The translations under genes and the position numbers were made by a program. This document shows, piece by piece, positions 44,665-53,444 of a stretch of DNA of 64,000 nt (position 1 is the stretch's first letter; each line of letters begins with the position of its first letter). The stretch lies in assembly GCF_000281895.1 (NCBI RefSeq), contig NZ_CM001558.1, positions 1,678,556 to 1,742,555 on the forward strand, written 5' to 3'. The DNA is from Pseudomonas fluorescens Q2-87 (GTDB taxonomy: Bacteria; Pseudomonadota; Gammaproteobacteria; Pseudomonadales; Pseudomonadaceae). The notes below the pieces were generated by a model, which was given only the letters and a program-made list of their open reading frames with translations, made no database searches and was not told where the DNA came from.

Positions 44665-45627
44665 TCAAGGGTCGGTTGTCGAGTCACGCGTTGCCAGAAT
44701 GATCCGCACCCCCATGCTCACCCCAACAAGCACAGCAGCAAGACCTGACACCTCCAAAAGTGTCGGCAGCCGACCTTGAAACCACAAGCCAAGCAACGTC
44801 GCGAATAGCGACTCCAGGGCAATCAACTGCCCGGAAAGCACCATGGGCAGGCGTCGGGACGCGGCGTTCCAAGCCCAGGCTCCGCCAACGGATGACATCA
44901 GCGCAATCACGAAACCCCAGAGATATAAATGTCCAGCGACGGAAATACTAAAGCCCAGGCTCGGCAGTTTGAGCAGGTTGAGCGCTTGTACCGCCGGTAA
45001 CAAGCACAAGGTGCCGAATCCGGCGCCAGCCATCATGAGGCCGGTCCATGCGCCTGACGCCTGGGACGGTAGCTTTAGCAAGGCGCGCTGGTTCACCCAA
45101 CTGAACGCGAGCCACAAGACCACGGCACCGATTGAGAACAACACACCCATCAGCCAGGAACCATCGCTTGCAACGGGTTGACGAATCGCGCCGAGATTTG
45201 ACAGCACCAGCCCACCCGTCAAGAAAAACAGCGGGATCGCCAGTTTGCGCCATTGAAGGGTCTTGGCCGTGGCGTTGCCCAGCAGTGCCAGCAAGACCGG
45301 CACCATTCCAATAAAAGCCGGGGTCAGTACTGGCCCGCCGAAGATAATGCCGGCGGCGATGCAGGCGCTATAGCCGAGGTAGCCAGTAACGCCCAGGCCT
45401 GCGGCCAAAAATACCTGGTCGCGGTGTAAGAGCCGAAGTTGGGCCCGATATAGCAGTACGACCCCCATGCCCAACGTACCGGCAATAAGAAAACGCACGA
45501 TCATCAAGTCATAGATCGTGTAGGCGCCGGTGACGTAGGGCGCGATGAAGTTCAGCGCCCAGCTCAGCGTGGCGACGACGGCGAGGGCCAATCCGGCGAT
45601 GATGTTTGAGTGGTGGGACTGGACCAT
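44665..45627 (-). CDS. EamA-family (DMT superfamily) transporter
   Basis: A 320-residue protein with ten hydrophobic segments in two EamA repeats (LAVVATLSWALNFIAPYVTG; GVLFSIGAVVLWLAFSWVNQ). Probable metabolite exporter of the inner membrane; substrate unknown. It ends 18 bases after higA on the opposite strand. Confidence 0.88.
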   Translation of the reverse strand: MVQSHHSNIIAGLALAVVATLSWALNFIAPYVTGAYTIYDLMIVRFLIAGTLGMGVVLLYRAQLRLLHRDQVFLAAGLGVTGYLGYSACIAAGIIFGGPVLTPAFIGMVPVLLALLGNATAKTLQWRKLAIPLFFLTGGLVLSNLGAIRQPVASDGSWLMGVLFSIGAVVLWLAFSWVNQRALLKLPSQASGAWTGLMMAGAGFGTLCLLPAVQALNLLKLPSLGFSISVAGHLYLWGFVIALMSSVGGAWAWNAASRRLPMVLSGQLIALESLFATLLGLWFQGRLPTLLEVSGLAAVLVGVSMGVRIILATRDSTTDP

Positions 45628-45787
45628 CAGGCGTGCGCCTCGATATACCGGCCATTGGCGAGTAACCGTCCTGGTTCAGTACCGCCATTGCAGCAAGTCT
45701 GCGAATCCTCTATAAAATCTGGCGCTGGCATCGCGTTCCTCTCGACCGTTGTTGGCCCAGGATATCTGACCCGCATGGAGCATCATC

Positions 45788-46369
45788 GTGAGCCACTCGC
45801 CGCGCCGCCTCAACTTTCCAGTCAACATTTGCCCGCGCAAGACGTCCCGCGCCCTGCGACATACCTGGAGCCTCACCTTACTGACGCTGCTCACCGGATG
45901 CGGAGCGCTGTCGGATGTCCGCTCTTTCTCCACCCCTTACTCGACGCCTGACGGTGGCGAGACAGCGCGTTTGCGGGTGATCAGCGACGGCATGATCAGG
46001 GCCGTACCCAAGTCCGATTGCGTGGATTTCCGCCTGCCGGGCGCCGGGGTCATGGTGACGTTTCGTGATGGCTACGCCAATCGCAACGGCGAGAGCCTGG
46101 GCATGCCAGCTGTCGACAAACACTCATCTTCCACGGTAATGACTGAGTTGCTGGTGCCTGCCGGGCAGCCCATCGCTTTTCATTACATCGGTGCTCAATG
46201 CTACAACATGTTCAGCTTTGTCCCTAAGGCGGGGATGGACTACCAACTGGATGCTGTGGGGCGTTTCAAATGCGGGGTGACTCTCCAGCAATTGCACGTG
46301 GGAACAGCAGAGCGTCCCTCTTCATCCTTGAAGGACAGCAAATTGTGCAGGGCGACGGATAACTTATAG
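45788..46369 (+). CDS. Putative lipoprotein of unknown function
   Basis: A 193-residue protein with a hydrophobic stretch and a lipobox (LTLLTLLTGC) near residue 38, preceded by a basic N-terminus. The start is GTG, with no strong ribosome site. The mature part contains GETARLRVISDGMIRAVPKS, and paired Cys residues (SDCVDF, AQCYNM, KCGV, KLCRA) that may form disulfides. Family not recognised. Confidence 0.7.
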   Translation: MSHSPRRLNFPVNICPRKTSRALRHTWSLTLLTLLTGCGALSDVRSFSTPYSTPDGGETARLRVISDGMIRAVPKSDCVDFRLPGAGVMVTFRDGYANRNGESLGMPAVDKHSSSTVMTELLVPAGQPIAFHYIGAQCYNMFSFVPKAGMDYQLDAVGRFKCGVTLQQLHVGTAERPSSSLKDSKLCRATDNL

Positions 46370-46415
46370 CGTTGAGGTTCCAAGGACCCCATAACGATTG
46401 GAAAGGAGCTTCATC

Positions 46416-46979
46416 ATGAGCCCCATCCCCACCTTCCAAACCCGCCGGCTCATCCTCACGCCCCTTGAGCTGACGGACGCACCGGCGATTCAACGATTAT
46501 TCCCCCACTGGGAAGTGGTTCGTTACCTGGACAGTCGCGTGCCTTGGCCTTATCCGGATGACGGCGCGCTGACGTACGTGCGCGACCATGCGCTCCCGGC
46601 TATTGCGGCCGGGCGCGAGTGGCACTGGATGATCCGCATCGCCGAAGCCCCGACACAGAGCATCGGCAGCATCAGCCTGTACGACCAGCCTGGCAATCAC
46701 CGGGGTTTCTGGTTGGCGCCGCAATGGCAGCGACAGGGCTACATGCGCGAGGCTTGTGAAGTGATCAATGCCTATTGGTTTGAAGCGCTGAAGCGCCCGG
46801 TCATGCAAGTGCCCAAGGCGGTGGGCAACCAGGCTTCACGCAGGGTTTCGGAATATGAAGGGATGCGCCTGATCGGGACGCAGCAGGGGGAGTTTGTCTG
46901 TGGGTCGTTGCTTAAGGATATCTGGGAAATGACGCGTGGGAATTGGCTTGAGAAAAAGACCGCGTTGGAATCGAATTGA
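46416..46979 (+). CDS. GNAT family N-acetyltransferase (RimJ/RimL-like)
   Basis: A 187-residue GNAT of the RimJ/RimL type. It starts FQTRRLILTPLELTDAPAIQ and has GSISLYDQPGNHRGFWLAPQ followed by the acetyl-CoA loop QWQRQGYMREA, then NQASRRVSEYEGMRLIG. The start is at 46416 with AAAGGAG upstream. Substrate unknown. Confidence 0.88.
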   Translation: MSPIPTFQTRRLILTPLELTDAPAIQRLFPHWEVVRYLDSRVPWPYPDDGALTYVRDHALPAIAAGREWHWMIRIAEAPTQSIGSISLYDQPGNHRGFWLAPQWQRQGYMREACEVINAYWFEALKRPVMQVPKAVGNQASRRVSEYEGMRLIGTQQGEFVCGSLLKDIWEMTRGNWLEKKTALESN

Positions 46980-47073
46980 GCAGCATCAAATGGGTCAAGT
47001 CGCCTGTGAACGACAATTCACCACGGTCGTCGTCAGGATCTATCTGTCGGGTTAACGGGTAAAGGAATGTGAA

Positions 47074-47475
47074 ATGGATATTCCACAGGGTTTCAGGCCG
47101 TTATTTCGTAGTAGCCCTTTTTTTGACTTACTAGGTCCCTTTTATTATCGGGAAAACTCCGAAGGTTTTACCGTTGGGATTCGGGTAGAGGAGAAACACA
47201 CCAATGCGCGTGGAATCGCTCACGGAGGATTGTTCATGGCGCTGGCTGATATCGCGCTGGGCTACAACGCTGCGTTCTCGAAAGATCCGCCTCTTAAGCT
47301 CGTGACGACCACGATGACTACTGATTTCGCTGGCTCCGCTAAGATCGGCGATTGGTTGGAGGCTGCCGTAGATATTCAAAAAACCGGTAGTCGATTGGTG
47401 TTTGCCAATACCTATATCAGCGCTGGAGAGGAACGCGTGGTTCGAGCCAGTGCATCTTTTCTGGTGCTCAGCTAG
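47074..47475 (+). CDS. PaaI-family hotdog thioesterase
   Basis: A 133-residue hotdog protein with the catalytic helix region ARGIAHGGLFMALADIALGY and strand TTTMTTDFAGSAKIGDWLEA. The G+C content is visibly lower than that of the core genes. It likely hydrolyses a small acyl-CoA; substrate unknown. GGAATG precedes the ATG. Confidence 0.87.
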   Translation: MDIPQGFRPLFRSSPFFDLLGPFYYRENSEGFTVGIRVEEKHTNARGIAHGGLFMALADIALGYNAAFSKDPPLKLVTTTMTTDFAGSAKIGDWLEAAVDIQKTGSRLVFANTYISAGEERVVRASASFLVLS

Positions 47476-47567
47476 GTGGAGGCTGAACTGGCCCAGATGC
47501 GTCAGGGAGATCCGAAAGTGATGCTCGTTGATGGTCTTGAGTTGTATCGTCCTCTGCGGTGCGTTGC

Positions 47568-47909
47568 TTAAGGAGGTGGGGATTCATGAGTACCTGTCAC
47601 CGGCGATTGACGTCCAAATCCGTTAACGACGATGTACAACAGTGGACCGATTGATACGAAGATCGCCGTGATCAGGAAGTAAGGCAGCAACGATGTGAGC
47701 GACCTGCCTTTCGAACGTGTGTCCCGGTACATCCAGATGCACGCCATGCTAGCGAGCAGATAAAGGTCGATGACTACCTGCGCGGTGTCCGGGCTGGACA
47801 TGAGCCTGACGCCGAATTCCAGGAGCGATTGCTCGGCGAGAAACACAATACTCGCCGTGTAAATTGAAAAAAGTAGGAGCGCGACAAGTGCAACGTAGGG
47901 TCTTTTCAC
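47568..47909 (-). CDS. Small membrane protein, DUF2834-like
   Basis: About 113 residues with three hydrophobic segments (VALVALLLFSIYTASIVFLA, VVIDLYLLASMACIWMY, LLPYFLITAIFVSIGPLLYI), a layout like DUF2834 proteins. I chose the GTG at 47909 since AAGGAGG lies four bases upstream; an ATG at 47939 would place that site inside the gene. Divergent from the XRE regulator. Confidence 0.7.
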   Translation of the reverse strand: MKRPYVALVALLLFSIYTASIVFLAEQSLLEFGVRLMSSPDTAQVVIDLYLLASMACIWMYRDTRSKGRSLTSLLPYFLITAIFVSIGPLLYIVVNGFGRQSPVTGTHESPPP

Positions 47910-47975
47910 TCTACCTCCTTGGACTCGTTCATTGGTCAATAGAGGTAGGCTAGTGATTTGACCGTCATGGTTTCA

Positions 47976-47992
47976 ATGACCTCTGAGGTCAT
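47976..47992. promoter_or_regulatory. Perfect 17-base palindrome, candidate operator of the XRE regulator
   Basis: ATGACCTCTGAGGTCAT has 8-base arms around a single T. It lies between the divergent membrane-protein gene and the XRE regulator, 35 bases before the latter's preferred start. It is well placed for autoregulation and control of the divergent gene. Confidence 0.55.
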
Positions 47993-48026
47993 GGACGCCA
48001 CTCACCCGCAATGCCAGAGTCAACGG

Positions 48027-48833
48027 ATGACCAGTCGACCTTTTTCTCGAACAACGCCACCAACCTCGGCCGGTGCGCAACTGCGTCACTTGCGCCAACA
48101 GGCCGGGCTGAGTCAGTTGGACTGTGCACTGATAACAGGGTTATCTCAGCGTCACCTTAGTTGCATCGAGACGGGGCGCGCCAAGCCAAGCCCTGGCACT
48201 TTGCATAACTTGTTGACTGCCCTGGATGTACCTTTGGAGCGATGCAACGACATCTTCATCGCCAGTGGTTATGCCCCTCGCTACGAAACGACGCCGCTCA
48301 CGTCGTCGTCAATGGAAGTGGTACGTGATGCCATTAATCATGTACTTCACGCCAATAACCCCGCTCCGGCGATTGTTCTGGGTGCCCAATGGGACATCCT
48401 TGCAGCCAACACTAGCGCGGGTGTTCTGTTCGATCTGGTGGGTCTTGCCAGGGATGCGCCCGATGGGCTCAACCTCTTGGCGACACTGCTGCAACCCGGT
48501 GGCTTGGGCGACCATTTGAGTAACGCCGAGGAAATAAGATCAGTGGCCTGGCAACGGGCATCTCGGGAAGCCTTGAGTAATCCTGCGTTGGCAGAGATTC
48601 TGAAGAGCCTGCCGGCCCCACACAGCTCTGCGGCGCTGGTCAACGAGCTGCCTCCGCTGTTGCTGACACGAGTCGAGTCTCCCCACGGTGAGCTGAAGTT
48701 CATGTCAACGTTCACAACTTTCGGCATGCCGCTCGACATCACGATGAGCTCATTGCGTATCGAACATCTGATTCCTGCCGACGCGAAGACCTGGGAGGTG
48801 ATGACTAAGGCATATGAGCAGGCACAACACTAA
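48027..48833 (+). CDS. XRE-family regulator with MmyB-like ligand-binding domain
   Basis: About 268 residues. The helix-turn-helix is at about 18-70 (QLRHLRQQAGLSQLDCALIT, GLSQRHLSCIETGRAKPSPG). The C-terminal part (WDILAANTSAGVLFDLVGLA; LTRVESPHGELKFMSTFTTF) matches the MmyB-like PAS fold of this class. I prefer the ATG at 48027; upstream in-frame starts would put the 17-base palindrome inside the coding region. Its targets may be the divergent gene and the VOC/DapF-like pair downstream. Confidence 0.87.
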   Translation: MTSRPFSRTTPPTSAGAQLRHLRQQAGLSQLDCALITGLSQRHLSCIETGRAKPSPGTLHNLLTALDVPLERCNDIFIASGYAPRYETTPLTSSSMEVVRDAINHVLHANNPAPAIVLGAQWDILAANTSAGVLFDLVGLARDAPDGLNLLATLLQPGGLGDHLSNAEEIRSVAWQRASREALSNPALAEILKSLPAPHSSAALVNELPPLLLTRVESPHGELKFMSTFTTFGMPLDITMSSLRIEHLIPADAKTWEVMTKAYEQAQH

Positions 48834-48853
48834 TAATGATCAAGGAAGAACAC

Positions 48854-49219
48854 ATGCAGCCGTCACTCAATCGAATCATGTTGTATGTCCGGGACGTTCA
48901 AGCGACCTGCGATTTTTATGAGCGTCATTTCGGTTTTACCAGTCAACGAAAAACCGATGACCGCGTCACCGAATTGAGCCCTGCAAACGGCGGCGCGATC
49001 CTGATGGTTCACCCGGCAGGTAAGGCCGTTAAAACAGGACAAGTCACCGTAAAGCTTGTCTTTGATCTCCAGGACGTCGAGGGTTTCAAGGCCAAATGCC
49101 TGGCCCAAGGCCTGAGGTTTGGCGCTACGCACAGGGCGGACGGTTACTCTTTCGCCAACGCCAAAGACCCCGACGGTAATTCCATTTCCATCTCCAGCAG
49201 GGCGTTTGCATGCAGCTGA
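48854..49219 (+). CDS. VOC (glyoxalase/bleomycin resistance) family protein
   Basis: A 121-residue single VOC domain (IMLYVRDVQATCDFYERHFG; GLRFGATHRADGYSFANAKD; DPDGNSISI). The metal-ligand Glu/His pattern is partial. AAGGAAG precedes the ATG. Its end overlaps the DapF-like gene by ten bases, so the two are translationally coupled. Substrate unknown. Confidence 0.85.
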   Translation: MQPSLNRIMLYVRDVQATCDFYERHFGFTSQRKTDDRVTELSPANGGAILMVHPAGKAVKTGQVTVKLVFDLQDVEGFKAKCLAQGLRFGATHRADGYSFANAKDPDGNSISISSRAFACS

Positions 49220-50013
49220 ACTTTCAAAAGATGCATGCCAATGGCGATGACTTCGTTATTGTCGATTCGCGACATTCGGCCAACCCGGTGACGAGTGCCA
49301 TGGCCCAGCGAATGGGGGATCGGAACCGGGGTGTGGGCTTCAACCAACTCGCGGTATTGCTCGATTGCGACGATGCCGATGCGCGTGTGATGTTCTGGAA
49401 TGCAGATGGCTCCGCGCTGGATGTTTGCGGCAGTGCGACGCGGGGGGCGGCGGATAGGCTGATGCGCGAAGCAAATGTTACTTCGGTAAAGCTGCGCACT
49501 AACCGTGGTTTGCTCACATGCGAACGTACCCCAACCGGCGACATTTGCGTCGAGATGGGCGTGCCGCTTTTCGGCTGGTCGGACGTCCCCCTGGCACAAG
49601 AGCTCGACACCGCTGCCTTGCCACTCGTGGGCAGTCCAGCCGCTTGCAGCATGGGAAATCCCCACTGCACCTTTTTTGTCGATGATCTGGCCAGCATTGA
49701 TATCGCGACGATCGGCCCGGCCATCGAAACCAACCCGCTATTCCCTCTCAAGACCAACGTTCATTTCGTCCAGATCATTGACCGCAAGCATATTCGGTTG
49801 CGCATATGGGAGCGCGGGGCGGGGATTGCGCTGGGTTCGGGGTCCTGTTCGTGTGGCGCGGTTGTTAATGGAGTACGTCGTGGCTTGTTGGACAACACCG
49901 TTGAGGTTGAATGTGATGGCGGGTGTGTGACGGTTCACTGGAACGGCGTGGACAAAGTCTTTCTTATCGGCCCGGTGCAGGCGAGCTTTTCGGGGACGAT
50001 GAGCCAGGGTTGA
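49210..50013 (+). CDS. DapF-like epimerase paralogue with altered second active-site cysteine
   Basis: A 267-residue protein of the diaminopimelate epimerase/proline racemase fold. The first catalytic Cys is conserved at residue 73 (DVCGSATRGAADRLM), though the usual CGNG is CGSA. NPHCTFFVDD is present. The second motif, normally ERGAGETLACGTG, reads ERGAGIALGSGSCSCGAVV, placing Ser at 210 where Cys is expected, with Cys at 213 and 215. It is therefore unlikely to be the housekeeping DapF. It may act as a dehydratase or as an epimerase on another amino acid. It overlaps the VOC gene. Confidence 0.8.
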   Translation: MQLNFQKMHANGDDFVIVDSRHSANPVTSAMAQRMGDRNRGVGFNQLAVLLDCDDADARVMFWNADGSALDVCGSATRGAADRLMREANVTSVKLRTNRGLLTCERTPTGDICVEMGVPLFGWSDVPLAQELDTAALPLVGSPAACSMGNPHCTFFVDDLASIDIATIGPAIETNPLFPLKTNVHFVQIIDRKHIRLRIWERGAGIALGSGSCSCGAVVNGVRRGLLDNTVEVECDGGCVTVHWNGVDKVFLIGPVQASFSGTMSQG

Positions 50014-50026
50014 GTTGGCATGGGTA

Positions 50027-50884
50027 TCAACCCTGGTGCCGCTGCCTTAAGGCCCGTCTACTCAACGGTTCTCTGGGGGGAGACACAGCCTTTTTGGAGC
50101 CTCCTTTCCAGGGCGTGTACTCAACGGTTATATAAAATTCGGTCGGATAATTTCTCGGAATCGTAAAGCCTGCTACCCGCCCCATGTCCATTTTCTTGCA
50201 TCGCTCGGTGAGGCGTCGCTGCAAGTCGGGATCGGGTTTGAACGCTTCCGGCTGGAGAAAGCTAAGGTCAAGTTCAGCCAGGCAATCCAACACACGTCCT
50301 TGCGGATCGGCCCAGCCCCTGAAAGTCGCTACCCCGATACTATCAAGGGATTCCTGAGCAAAGGTTTGCTGCCAGACAAAATCGCTTTGCTCCATCTCAA
50401 CGCGCGCCTGCCTGTGTCGAAGTCGATCCGATTCAGGTATTTGCGACGGACTGGAAAAAATAAGCAATTGGACCAGTTCCACTTCTTCAGCTGTCGCGCT
50501 CGCGAACGTCTCGGCGCCTGCAGAAGGCAGGATGATATCCCAGCAAACCTTTTCAACGAGTGCGGCCAACTTGGCGTTATCCGGGAAGCGTCCTGGAGGT
50601 AATTTGGGGTCGGCTTCGGCTGTACAACTGAGTAATTCGTTCTTGCGATTTATCTTTACTCGTAGTGTCTGTTCGCCTATCCAGTCGTGACGATTGGCAG
50701 CCTGTGCGGCGCGGGCCAAAACAGCATTGAATTGGTACAGAGTCGTCTGCCGGAAATAGGCTGCTCGTTGCACGTCTGTCCTGGGGGAGGGGTGTGTTGC
50801 ATCGCAGCCGACCAACGATAAAACGATGCTAAGCAGTAACGGCTGGAGCAGCATGCTTGTCGAGCGAGGCATATTCAGATCCAT
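50027..50884 (-). CDS. Putative lipoprotein with two TonB-C-like repeats
   Basis: A 285-residue protein. A hydrophobic leader (LLQPLLLSIVLSLVGC) ends in a lipobox near residue 24. The mature part has two similar halves (LRVKINRKNELLSCTAEADP; VATFRGWADPQGRVLDCLAE), each like the strand-strand pattern of TonB C-terminal folds. Start at 50884 (MDLN) or 50872; neither has a strong ribosome site. Function unknown. Confidence 0.68.
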   Translation of the reverse strand: MDLNMPRSTSMLLQPLLLSIVLSLVGCDATHPSPRTDVQRAAYFRQTTLYQFNAVLARAAQAANRHDWIGEQTLRVKINRKNELLSCTAEADPKLPPGRFPDNAKLAALVEKVCWDIILPSAGAETFASATAEEVELVQLLIFSSPSQIPESDRLRHRQARVEMEQSDFVWQQTFAQESLDSIGVATFRGWADPQGRVLDCLAELDLSFLQPEAFKPDPDLQRRLTERCKKMDMGRVAGFTIPRNYPTEFYITVEYTPWKGGSKKAVSPPREPLSRRALRQRHQG

Positions 50885-50989
50885 TGAAAAAAGGCGGGAC
50901 GATTGTACAGTGACAACGGGACTACCAGGCGTTACTTGAGTGCGCTCAATCCCAGCAATCGGATCAGCGCGTACTGACACGAATGACGC

Positions 50990-51178
50990 TGAGGAAACCC
51001 CCAGCAAAGCAATGGCTACTTGGATTCGCTGCGTTTATCGCAAGAGCGGATCGAGGAGCACATCAATCACTTCATCATCAGCCCTGACAGTATCGAAGCG
51101 ACGTTGGAGTGGTTGGATAAGAGCCGGGCTGGCGGGAGCAGTACCGGGCGTTGTGGAATTCGAGGGTTGTGGGTAGGT
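50990..51178 (+). other. Probable remnant of a coding sequence
   Basis: One frame without a start codon reads NGYLDSLRLSQERIEEHINH and FIISPDSIEATLEWLDKSR before a stop near 51178. The amphipathic, codon-like character suggests the tail of a lost gene. I do not recognise the family. Confidence 0.3.
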
Positions 51179-51249
51179 TGATTTGATGGCTGATCGAGTG
51201 AGTGGAGCTTGGTTTAGAGCCTCAAGGACAGATACCCCTGGAGTTTGAA

Positions 51250-51954
51250 ATGATTGATGAGCCATTTTTTCCTTACCAGAGCCTAGCGTCCGATTTGCTC
51301 GCATTTCTACCCGAGGACAGCACGGACGGCTCTCACGATCTTTCCCATATCCATCGAGTATGGATCAATGTTCGGCGGCTACAGGAAAAAGAAGGTGGGG
51401 ACTTAGAAGCATTGCTTGCAGCAACCATTTTGCATGATTGCGTGGCAGTCGAGAAAAGCTCTCCATTACGGGCGCAAGCATCAACGCTTTCGGCCAAGAA
51501 AGCCGCCTCTATTTTGGAACGCATGAGTTGGTCTACGTCGCGAATTGAGCTAGTTGCTCACGCGGTAAAAACCCACAGCTTCTCAGCTGGTTTCGAACCC
51601 CTGACCCTTGAAGCCAAAATTCTTCAGGACAGTGACCGACTAGACGCCATCGGAATGGTAGGGGTCGCACGCTGCTTCTACGTTTCTGGGCGAATGGGCT
51701 CCGCGCTGTATGACGTTAAAAACCCCAGTGCCGTAGGCAGAGATTATCAAGACAAACGTTTCACCATTGAGCATTTCCACACGAAATTACTCAAACTCGC
51801 TTCAGGGTTCCAAACAGCCGAAGGTGCTCGGTTGGCGGCAGTTAGGCATGCGCGTCTCAATAGTTTTCTAAATGACTTCATGGAGGAGATCGGAGCACCA
51901 AGCTGGAATAGCGATTGTGCCAGCATAAACCCAAACCCACCCCAGCCGCGCTGA
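51250..51954 (+). CDS. HD-domain phosphohydrolase (YedJ-like)
   Basis: A 234-residue HD protein. The metal-binding His and Asp are in GSHDLSHIHRVWINV and ATILHDCVAVEKSS, with further His in AHAVKTHSFSAG and Asp in ILQDSDRLDAIG. It probably hydrolyses a nucleotide or phosphate monoester. G+C is lower than in the surroundings. GGAG is six bases before the ATG. Confidence 0.88.
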   Translation: MIDEPFFPYQSLASDLLAFLPEDSTDGSHDLSHIHRVWINVRRLQEKEGGDLEALLAATILHDCVAVEKSSPLRAQASTLSAKKAASILERMSWSTSRIELVAHAVKTHSFSAGFEPLTLEAKILQDSDRLDAIGMVGVARCFYVSGRMGSALYDVKNPSAVGRDYQDKRFTIEHFHTKLLKLASGFQTAEGARLAAVRHARLNSFLNDFMEEIGAPSWNSDCASINPNPPQPR

Positions 51955-51991
51955 TCTACAATGCCACTCCTTCGCTGGAGGCCGGCATTCC

Positions 51992-53008
51992 GTGGATGCT
52001 TTTTCCCTTGTCTATCAACGCCTGATCCAATGGGTCATCGAACCCATCACCGATCAGTTCTTCGGCATTTTCAACCTGAACGGCCGCTTTGGGATCCTGT
52101 TTCTCTGCGCGTCCTACAGCGTCGCCTATGGCCTGTTCCGGTTCAGACAACATCGGGGGCTGACTGACGCGGGTTCGTTTTGGCAGTTCATCGGTGGCCG
52201 CCAGGTGCATTTGCATCGTTCGGCACTGCTGGATTACCGCTATTTCTTCGTGCGCGCCATTCTCAAATTCGTCTTGGTGCTGCCCATCGTTCATCTGGTT
52301 GATCCATACATTTTTCGCTCAGGGGATTACCTGGCTTTTTTCAGCAATCTTTGGGGCGCTCGCCCGCGTCTGGGGACGAATTTTTCCCTCGCATTGGCCT
52401 ATGGGCTGGGGGTGTTCCTGATGAAGGATTTCGCTCACTACTGGGTGCATCGCGCTTTTCACTCGCGTTGGCTCTGGGCGTTTCACAAGGTTCATCATTC
52501 GGCGCCGGTGTTGGTGCCAGCCACTGCGAGCCGAGTGCACTTCGTCGAGAAAATCGTCGAGACGCTTGGCATCACCGCCAGTGTGGGGCTCTTCGCGGGA
52601 AGTTTCTGGTATGTCTGCGGCGGGGAGGTCAGTGGCTACACGCTGTTCGGTGTGACCTACCTGGTGGTCATCTTCAATAGCCTGGCGGCCAATCTGCGGC
52701 ATACCCATGTCTGGCTGTCATTTGGCCCTGTGGTTGAGCACCTGCTCAACAGTCCGGCACAACACCAGATCCACCACAGCGACGCGCCTCGGCATTTCAA
52801 CCGCAATTTCGGCATCAACCTGTCGCTGTGGGACTGGATGTTCCGGACACTCTATGTCACCCGTTCACAGCCTGAGCTGCTGCGTTTTGGCACCGGTGAG
52901 CAGGACCACCATCGGTACCTGACGGTTTACGGATTGATCGCCACGCCGTTTATCGAAATCGCTCGCAAGCTGCTGGAGAAACGTGGGCGCAGGGTTGGCT
53001 GGTTGTAA
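51992..53008 (+). CDS. Sterol desaturase / fatty acid hydroxylase family protein
   Basis: A 338-residue membrane di-iron enzyme. It has several hydrophobic segments and the eight-histidine pattern HYWVHRAFH, HKVHHSA and HQIHHSD. It begins with GTG. It hydroxylates or desaturates a lipid; the substrate is unknown in bacteria of this group. Confidence 0.9.
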   Translation: MDAFSLVYQRLIQWVIEPITDQFFGIFNLNGRFGILFLCASYSVAYGLFRFRQHRGLTDAGSFWQFIGGRQVHLHRSALLDYRYFFVRAILKFVLVLPIVHLVDPYIFRSGDYLAFFSNLWGARPRLGTNFSLALAYGLGVFLMKDFAHYWVHRAFHSRWLWAFHKVHHSAPVLVPATASRVHFVEKIVETLGITASVGLFAGSFWYVCGGEVSGYTLFGVTYLVVIFNSLAANLRHTHVWLSFGPVVEHLLNSPAQHQIHHSDAPRHFNRNFGINLSLWDWMFRTLYVTRSQPELLRFGTGEQDHHRYLTVYGLIATPFIEIARKLLEKRGRRVGWL

Positions 53009-53099
53009 AGGAAAACCCCCGGTTCGTGTTGAATCGCAGGCGGTGTGGTTGCTGGCGTTTCCAAGGTCGTAATCCTACGACTCCAGCAAACGATAACCC

Positions 53100-53189
53100 G
53101 TGGCGAGGGAGCTTGCTCCCGCTGGGCTGCGTAGCAGCCCTTTAGATGCGCGCGTCGCATAACGCAGCGGGAGCAAGCTCCCTCGCCAC
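53100..53189. repeat. Pseudomonas inverted intergenic repeat pair
   Basis: GTGGCGAGGGAGCTTGCTCC and its reverse complement flank a loop of GCTGCGTAGCAGC. It follows the desaturase gene. Confidence 0.85.
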
Positions 53190-53209
53190 GGGATTGTTGG
53201 CCGGCAGGT

Positions 53210-53317
53210 TTATAAACTGAAGTCAGCCCAGGCGGCGAAACCCCTGCCATCAGCCACGTCGAGGTCGCTGTGTGTGCTGGCCGGGAACAGAGCGCTCCCT
53301 TCTGGCGAGTTCGTCAT
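53210..53317 (-). CDS. 35-residue small ORF with a strong ribosome site
   Basis: MTNSPEGSALFPASTHSDLD then VADGRGFAAWADFSL. CAGGAGAAACG precedes the ATG, an excellent ribosome site. It starts 46 bases after the ancestral stop of the SH3-like gene that the IS66 element interrupted, so the two were probably one operon. Unknown function. Confidence 0.5.
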   Translation of the reverse strand: MTNSPEGSALFPASTHSDLDVADGRGFAAWADFSL

Positions 53318-53363
53318 CGTTTCTCCTGCGCTTCAAAAATGAAAGGGGGACGCCCATTTTGAA

Positions 53364-53414
53364 TTATTGGGCACCACCCGCTGGCGTCTCGTCGGCACCG
53401 TCCGCTGGTGCTCC
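53364..53414 (-). pseudogene. Severed 3' end of the SH3-like gene
   Basis: Removing the IS66 element and one target copy joins this to the gene at 55812-56162 in frame. The joined sequence reads GAPADGADETPAGGAQ then TAA at 53364-53366. The insertion thus cost the protein its last 13 residues. Confidence 0.75.
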
Positions 53415-53444
53415 GTAAGCGTCCGCCCAACACACCTTGCGTGA

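Noticed and set aside
47476-47571. 31-codon frame following the thioesterase stop
   Set aside because: No ribosome site of its own and it overlaps the end of the convergent gene; too short to support.
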